Source of the DNA: Rickettsiales bacterium | GTDB lineage: Bacteria > Pseudomonadota > Alphaproteobacteria > Rickettsiales > UBA1997 | Direction of reading: 5' to 3' | Length of the DNA stretch: 19,968 bases | NCBI GenBank assembly: GCA_028040005.1 | Contig: JAOFKK010000011.1 | Location: 1-19,968 of the forward strand | In this document: in pieces, positions 15,504-19,968 of the stretch | Layout of the letters: every line of letters starts with the position of its first letter | Position numbering within the stretch: the stretch's first letter is position 1 | Notes under the pieces: model-generated | What the model saw: the letters and a program-made list of their open reading frames with translations, nothing else | Databases searched by the model: none | What the model was told of the DNA's origin: nothing | Position numbers and translations under genes: made by a program

Positions 15504-16676
15504 TTAATTTGAGTCTATCTCACTTTCTAGATTTTTTACCTCTTCGGCATTATCAATGATAAAGTTTAAAGGGTCATTTTCCACTTCAACATCGCCACCA
15601 AATAGATTATCTCTAAAGGTTTTTAATATGGTTAATTGATTGAATAGATTTTCCATATAGCTTGCATCTTCAGGAGGGTTAATAAGTTGCAATTGCCCCC
15701 AATCTATATCTTCCCAATTAACTTGTACATTGCCATTATTAGTGACATTAAAATTACCGCCCGTCATATCTTCTAACTCAGACATGCTTGTTTCGTAGCT
15801 GACAATATTACCATCAATATTTCGATCAATTATAATATTATCCTCATCATCACCAACTCTCATATTAGGGTAACTATTTTCATTTTCAATATCATCTTTT
15901 GAATTATTTTCTTCATTATAAATTTTATTATCAATAGAGACAACTTGTATTAATCGGTCCATTTTTTTCCTTTCTTGCTTTTCATAACCCCCTATTTCAT
16001 CTGAGTTAGAATCATTAGATGGCTCTATAATTTCCTTGTTAGGGTCTTTTGCAATTTGATCATCCATTTTTTTCTCAATCATATTTTTAACTTGATTTTC
16101 ATAAAATGAAGTATCTCCATCCATATAAAAAGATAATACTCCTTTACCATTACTATTCATAGTTTCGGGCATTATGTTGGTAACAAAATCAAGTTTTGAA
16201 GCTCCAAATTCTAAAATAGCATAACTTTTTGATTCTTGGAGCCAAGATGGTCCAAATCTACCTTCTGATGATTTATTATTAAATATATTTAAATTATAAA
16301 TAGAAGCCGACATGGCAAATAAAAATGATAATATAGCATAGGCTTTTATAACGCCAAATCCAAAGCCAAGAGATTGGTTAATAGGATCGGGTACGCTTTG
16401 TAAAATGGGTCTTAATGATTTAGCAATAAAAAGATAAGAGATTGTTAATATTACAATAAATAATATAGAATGAGAGATTACTTTAGCTAGATAGATATTT
16501 GGAATATATGGTTTAAGTAATATTGCAAATTCAGCGCCCATTAATTGCGATAAAATAATAGCGCATAACCAACATATGGTCGAGCAAAAATCTTTAGCAA
16601 AACCTTTTAAAAAAGAAAAAAGTCCTACCATCAAAAATATAACAATAATAGCTAGATCAAATTGATTATTTCCCAT
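15504..16676 (-). CDS. cvpA: CvpA-family membrane protein with a long acidic C-terminal extension
   Basis: CvpA-family proteins are inner-membrane proteins linked to colicin V production and envelope stress resistance; their biochemical role is not settled. Residues 1-130 show four hydrophobic helices (about 7-23, 31-48, 63-86, 104-127) and the family pattern of FDLAIIVIFLMVGLFSFLKGF followed by LGFGFGVIKAYAIL. The usual protein ends near 160-200 residues; this one has 390. The extra 230 residues are soluble, very rich in Asp, Glu and Asn, and include Gly/Asn-rich and probably disordered parts. The start ATG overlaps the coq9 stop by 11 bases, so the two are coupled. The family call is firm for the N-terminal half only. 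Confidence 0.82.
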   Translation of the reverse strand: MGNNQFDLAIIVIFLMVGLFSFLKGFAKDFCSTICWLCAIILSQLMGAEFAILLKPYIPNIYLAKVISHSILFIVILTISYLFIAKSLRPILQSVPDPINQSLGFGFGVIKAYAILSFLFAMSASIYNLNIFNNKSSEGRFGPSWLQESKSYAILEFGASKLDFVTNIMPETMNSNGKGVLSFYMDGDTSFYENQVKNMIEKKMDDQIAKDPNKEIIEPSNDSNSDEIGGYEKQERKKMDRLIQVVSIDNKIYNEENNSKDDIENENSYPNMRVGDDEDNIIIDRNIDGNIVSYETSMSELEDMTGGNFNVTNNGNVQVNWEDIDWGQLQLINPPEDASYMENLFNQLTILKTFRDNLFGGDVEVENDPLNFIIDNAEEVKNLESEIDSN

Positions 16677-17376
16677 TATATAGCCTTAAGAAAGGTAGTT
16701 TAGATATTTGTTGCTTAAGAAAGTCCTTTCTATATTGTACATTATTTTTGTCACTTTGGCAAGATATAAAATTAAATATTTCTTTAAGTTCATTTTTTAC
16801 CTTAGAAAATATAATAATATTAGTGATCTGAGAATCAAAATATTTTAAAGAATTTGGAATTGAGTTATTTTTAGAAAAATATAATAAGGTTTTAAGATGG
16901 ATCTTGGAAAGTAAGATTCTTTTACTGTAAAAATTATAATCAGTTGATTTATCGCCAATTTCATACCAAGTAAAGTCAGCAAATTGATAGGATTTTTTAA
17001 TAAAAAGAGGAGTTATTTTTGAAGTTAATTTAAAATTATTGCGTAAATAAGATGCGATAGAGCAAAATGCGGCATAATTTTGATCAATAATTTTTAGTTT
17101 AATTTGAATTATCTTTCTAATCTTAGCCGAGATTCCCAAATTTGAGAAATCAAATTGATCCAGTTCTAATTTGGTTTGTTCATCAATTTTGTCAATAGCA
17201 AAATCAATCAAATCAATTAGACCATTTTCAAAAAAAATATCTTTTAATTTGGGGTCAAAATTACATTCTGTAAAAGATTGTTCAAGAGTTTGGTCATCGC
17301 AGCCTTGATTGGCAGAGATTTCATAAAATTTTTTTAGAATTTTATTTTTATTATCATCCGAATCAATTAAAGACAT
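16666..17376 (-). CDS. COQ9-family protein (ubiquinone synthesis)
   Basis: COQ9 proteins bind lipids and support the ubiquinone-synthesis hydroxylase COQ7 in mitochondria; the bacterial relatives are found mainly in alphaproteobacteria. The 236 residues fit. The N-terminal part (about 10-60) is helical and resembles a TetR fold. The family signature is clear from about 135 on: FTWYEIGDKSTDYNFYSKR (136-153), with the conserved Trp137, Asp142 and DYNFY, then a helix (about 154-166), and KYFDSQITNIIIF as the counterpart of the usual terminal helix motif. An AAGGA motif lies a few bases before the ATG, one of the few Shine-Dalgarno-like sites in the window. It starts 12 bases after leuC ends and overlaps cvpA by 11 bases. 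Confidence 0.85.
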   Translation of the reverse strand: MSLIDSDDNKNKILKKFYEISANQGCDDQTLEQSFTECNFDPKLKDIFFENGLIDLIDFAIDKIDEQTKLELDQFDFSNLGISAKIRKIIQIKLKIIDQNYAAFCSIASYLRNNFKLTSKITPLFIKKSYQFADFTWYEIGDKSTDYNFYSKRILLSKIHLKTLLYFSKNNSIPNSLKYFDSQITNIIIFSKVKNELKEIFNFISCQSDKNNVQYRKDFLKQQISKLPFLRLYNGK

Positions 17377-17388
17377 ATAATCCTTAAA

Positions 17389-18804
17389 TTATGATATTTG
17401 CCTAATATCAGTTAATTTGCCATAAATAGCAGCTGCAGCAGCCATTTGCGGGCTTACTAAGTGAGTTCTTCCGCCGCGACCTTGTCGACCTTCAAAATTT
17501 CGATTAGAAGTGGAGGCGCATCTTTCACCTGAAGCTAATTTATCGGCATTCATGGCTAAGCACATTGAGCATCCAGGCTCTCTCCATTCAAATCCAGCTT
17601 CGATAAAAATTTTATGTAAATTTTCAGATTCAGCTTGTTTTTTAACTAGACCAGAACCAGGAACAACCATTGCCAACTTAATATTATTAGCAATTTTTTT
17701 GCCTTTAGCAAATTCGGCAGCGGCGCGTAAATCTTCAATACGGCCATTAGTGCAAGATCCAATAAAAACTTTATCAATAATTATATCTGTTAATTTTGTA
17801 CCAGAAGTTAGGCCCATATATTCCAAAGATCTTTTGACAGCACCACCTTTTGATTTGTTAAAATCTTCTGGTGCAGGAATAGATGATGAAATTGGTAAAG
17901 CATCTTCAGGACTTGTTCCCCAAGTAACAAAAGGCTCAATTTGACTAGCATCCAATGTTACAATTTTATCATAAATAGCATCATCATCTGAAATGATTGA
18001 TTTCCAGTAAGATACTGCTTTGTTAAAATCATCTCCCTTAGGAGTAAAAGGGCGATCTTTTAAATATTCAAAAGTTTTTTCATCAGGAGCAATAAGGCCA
18101 GATCTAGCACCAGCTTCAATTGTCATATTACAGATTGTCATTCTTGCTTCCATTGATAAATCCTTAATGACTTGACCACCATATTCAATAACATATCCCG
18201 TTCCACCAGCGGTACCAATTTTTGCAATAATTGCTAGAGCAATATCTTTGGCAGTAACATGTTCATTTAATTTACCATCAATTTTAACAAGTAAATTTTT
18301 GGATTTTTGTTGTGGTAAAGTTTGGGTAGATAAAACATGTTCAACTTCACTAGTACCAACGCCAAAAGCAAGGGCGCCAAAAGCACCGTGAGTTGCAGTA
18401 TGGCTGTCGCCACAAACAATGGTCATGCCTGGCTGAGTAAAGCCTTGCTCAGGACCAACAATATGAACAATACCTTGCTTTTCATCATCAAGATCAAAAT
18501 ATTGTACATTAAATTCCTTGCAATTATCTTCTAAAGTTTGAATTTGAGTTTTAGAGATAGGGTCAGATATACCAGCAACACCATTGCCACGATTTGCAGT
18601 AGTGGTTGGCACATTATGATCAGCAACAGCTAAGTGAAATTGTGGATTACGAACTTTACGATTATTCATTCTTAGACCTTCAAAAGCCTGAGGCGAAGTA
18701 ACTTCGTGAATTAATTGTCTATCAATGTAAATAATATTAGAATTTGCATCTTCATTTACTAAATGTAGGTCCCAAATTTTATCATAAAGTGTTTTTCCGG
18801 TCAT
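17389..18804 (-). CDS. leuC: 3-isopropylmalate dehydratase large subunit
   Basis: LeuC is the iron-sulfur subunit of isopropylmalate isomerase, which converts 2-isopropylmalate to 3-isopropylmalate in leucine synthesis together with LeuD. The 471 residues match the family. The cluster cysteines are seen as Cys351 (GSCTNGR), Cys412 and Cys415 (GCSMCLAMN). Further aconitase-family motifs: MTIVCGDSHTATHGAFGALAFGVGTSEVEHV, NMTIEAGARSGLIAPDE, SNRNFEGRQGRGGRTHLVSP. The length and SHTATHGAFG fit LeuC rather than aconitase. The gene normally following, leuD, is absent here; coq9 starts 12 bases downstream. A candidate -35 TTGACT lies at 18862-18857 on the minus strand, but the -10 is unclear. Confidence 0.96.
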   Translation of the reverse strand: MTGKTLYDKIWDLHLVNEDANSNIIYIDRQLIHEVTSPQAFEGLRMNNRKVRNPQFHLAVADHNVPTTTANRGNGVAGISDPISKTQIQTLEDNCKEFNVQYFDLDDEKQGIVHIVGPEQGFTQPGMTIVCGDSHTATHGAFGALAFGVGTSEVEHVLSTQTLPQQKSKNLLVKIDGKLNEHVTAKDIALAIIAKIGTAGGTGYVIEYGGQVIKDLSMEARMTICNMTIEAGARSGLIAPDEKTFEYLKDRPFTPKGDDFNKAVSYWKSIISDDDAIYDKIVTLDASQIEPFVTWGTSPEDALPISSSIPAPEDFNKSKGGAVKRSLEYMGLTSGTKLTDIIIDKVFIGSCTNGRIEDLRAAAEFAKGKKIANNIKLAMVVPGSGLVKKQAESENLHKIFIEAGFEWREPGCSMCLAMNADKLASGERCASTSNRNFEGRQGRGGRTHLVSPQMAAAAAIYGKLTDIRQIS

Positions 18805-18873
18805 TTTAATTGAATAATTATTAATTATGTCGTAATTTTAAGTTAATGTAGCAAGAAGTCAATATTGATATAA
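18805..18873. promoter_or_regulatory. Divergent control region between leuC and the helicase gene
   Basis: These 69 AT-rich bases must hold the leuC promoter and perhaps that of the helicase unit. On the minus strand TTGACT (18862-18857) is a possible -35 for leuC. On the plus strand TTGATA (18865-18870) is a weaker candidate that lies directly before the small ORF. No hairpin or leader peptide is visible. Confidence 0.25.
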
Positions 18874-18981
18874 ATGACTCTTTTTTTAATAATGAGCTTT
18901 TTTATTGTAATTTTTGTCATTATCGTGAATCTTTTTAGTCATAATAAATTTTCTGATAAAAAATCTGATGACAAATCTTAA
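18874..18981 (+). CDS. Possible 35-residue single-pass membrane protein overlapping uvrD
   Basis: An ATG at 18874 opens a 35-codon frame ending in TAA at 18979-18981. It encodes a hydrophobic helix (about residues 3-20, LFLIMSFFIVIFVIIVNL) followed by a polar, charged tail with SHNKFSDKKSDDKS. This is the classic layout of a small single-pass membrane protein. The end of the frame overlaps the helicase ATG (18968) by 14 bases in another frame, which would allow translational coupling. There is no clear Shine-Dalgarno motif. In T-rich DNA hydrophobic short frames arise easily by chance, so this is only a candidate. Confidence 0.35.
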   Translation: MTLFLIMSFFIVIFVIIVNLFSHNKFSDKKSDDKS

Positions 18982-19968
18982 TGAAGCGCAAGAACAGGCG
19001 GTAAAAAATATTGATGGCCCATTATTGGCCTTGGCTGGTGCTGGAACTGGAAAAACTAAAATAATTACCGAAAGGATTATTTATATTTTAGATTCCTATG
19101 CTGCTAGAGCTGATGAAATTTTAGCTGTAACCTTTACCAATAAGGCTGCATCTGAAATGAAATATAGAATCTCTAAAAAGATTGGCGATGAATCTAATAA
19201 TTTATGGCTTGGCACTTTTCATAGAATTGCTAGTAGAATTCTTAAAAGATATCCAGAATATTATGGTTTGGATGAGAATTTTACCATAATTGATGTCTCG
19301 GATTGTAATAGAATTATTAAAAAGATTTTAGATGATTTAAGGATCAATCAAAAGGAATTTCCGGCTAAGAATTATCTTTGGCAAATATCTCTTTGTAAGG
19401 ATCGCAATATTTTACCAGAAAATTGCTCTGGTCAACATTTTAATTTACCAAATTTTGCCAAAATTTACACCTCATATCAACAGCAATTAAAAAATCTTAA
19501 TTTTGCTGATTTTGGCGATTTATTGCTTTCAAATTTAATTATCTTCCAAAAAAAACCAGATATTTTACAATATTATCAAAATAAATTTAAATATATTTTG
19601 GTTGATGAATATCAAGATAGTAACAATATTCAATATATTTGGCTTAAAAATTTAGCAGCTAAATATAAAAATATTTGCGCAGTTGGTGATGATGATCAGT
19701 CAATTTATTCTTGGCGTGGCGCAGAAATTACCAATATTTTAAATTTTAATAAAGATTATCCTGATGCCAAAATTATTCGTTTGGAGCAAAATTATCGTTC
19801 TAAAAATAATATCTTAAAAGCTGCTTCTCACATTATATCTTTCAATTCTAAGCGTCATGAAAAAACACTTTTTAGTGATCAAGATTCAGGAAAAAAAATT
19901 GCAATTGGTAGTTTTTATAATGATCGCGAAGAGGCTTCTTCGGTTGCGCATCAAATTAAAAAAATGGT
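18968..19968 (+). CDS. uvrD: UvrD/PcrA/Rep-type DNA helicase (3' end cut by window edge)
   Basis: This is a superfamily 1A DNA helicase that moves 3' to 5' along single-stranded DNA in repair and replication restart. The first 333 residues are inside the window. Motifs appear in order: Q motif LNEAQEQAV, Walker A AGAGTGKT (23-30), AVTFTNKAASEM (Ia), GTFHR (Ib), DEYQD (213-217, motif II), VGDDDQSIYSWRGA (III) and LEQNYRSK (IV). The short N-terminus and DDDQSIYSWRGA fit UvrD/PcrA better than RecB or AddA. I chose the ATG at 18968; an A8 run near the end of the visible part stays in frame. UvrD, PcrA and Rep cannot be told apart without the C-terminus. Confidence 0.93.
   Translation, partial: MTNLNEAQEQAVKNIDGPLLALAGAGTGKTKIITERIIYILDSYAARADEILAVTFTNKAASEMKYRISKKIGDESNNLWLGTFHRIASRILKRYPEYYGLDENFTIIDVSDCNRIIKKILDDLRINQKEFPAKNYLWQISLCKDRNILPENCSGQHFNLPNFAKIYTSYQQQLKNLNFADFGDLLLSNLIIFQKKPDILQYYQNKFKYILVDEYQDSNNIQYIWLKNLAAKYKNICAVGDDDQSIYSWRGAEITNILNFNKDYPDAKIIRLEQNYRSKNNILKAASHIISFNSKRHEKTLFSDQDSGKKIAIGSFYNDREEASSVAHQIKKM

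Noticed and set aside
1..19968. CRISPR array, tRNA or rRNA gene, insertion sequence, prophage, toxin-antitoxin pair or defence island
   Set aside because: Reading both strands I found no regularly spaced repeats, no cloverleaf-like segment, no transposase or integrase and no known defence motif; nearly all bases belong to housekeeping genes.

Overview
The window comes from a very AT-rich genome and reads as an alphaproteobacterium. Evidence for a Gram-negative cell: lipid A genes (lpxC, lpxK), an LptE-type lipoprotein, Pal and DsbB. Evidence for an alphaproteobacterium: a COQ9-family ubiquinone protein, a DUF2610-like protein and the style of the individual sequences. Three genes of amino-acid synthesis (ilvD, leuC, trpD) argue against a strongly reduced obligate intracellular parasite. 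The genus cannot be named from the sequence alone. Coding density is high, genes commonly overlap by a few bases, and Shine-Dalgarno motifs are scarce.

Layout. Bases 1-3727 (minus): htpG, then lpxC, then lpxK, whose end lies beyond the window. Bases 3838-7043 (minus): dsbB, trpD, a DUF2610-like gene, ddl and an RDD membrane protein, tightly packed. Bases 7203-9482 (plus, divergent from dsbB): thiL, lptE, mutM. A hairpin terminator at 9470-9509 separates mutM from pal (minus, 9535-10050). Pal diverges from ilvD (plus), which is followed by an unrecognised gene and queA. Then come yceI, fabG, cvpA, coq9 and leuC, all minus; the last four look like one operon transcribed leuC-coq9-cvpA-fabG. At the right edge a UvrD/PcrA helicase gene (plus) runs out of the window, preceded by an overlapping 35-residue membrane ORF.

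How the genes fit together. A cell-envelope theme recurs: LpxC and LpxK make lipid A, LptE helps place LPS in the outer membrane, Pal links outer membrane and peptidoglycan, Ddl makes the D-Ala-D-Ala unit, and DsbB re-oxidises the periplasmic disulfide system. The rest is metabolism (branched-chain amino acids, tryptophan, thiamine, fatty acids, ubiquinone, queuosine) and DNA repair (MutM, UvrD).

Most notable points. Both htpG and dsbB are broken by single-base frameshifts. All needed corrections run in the same direction (one base too many), and at least two lie at short A tracts of the coding strand. The gene at 12032-12796 is an orphan with a repetitive Gly/Asp/Ser-rich start and one long hydrophobic segment. 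A 58-bp concentric inverted repeat lies between yceI and fabG. MutM carries Arg in place of the conserved beta-elimination lysine. I see no CRISPR array, tRNA, rRNA, insertion sequence or prophage, and no stretch over 300 bases lacks a gene.
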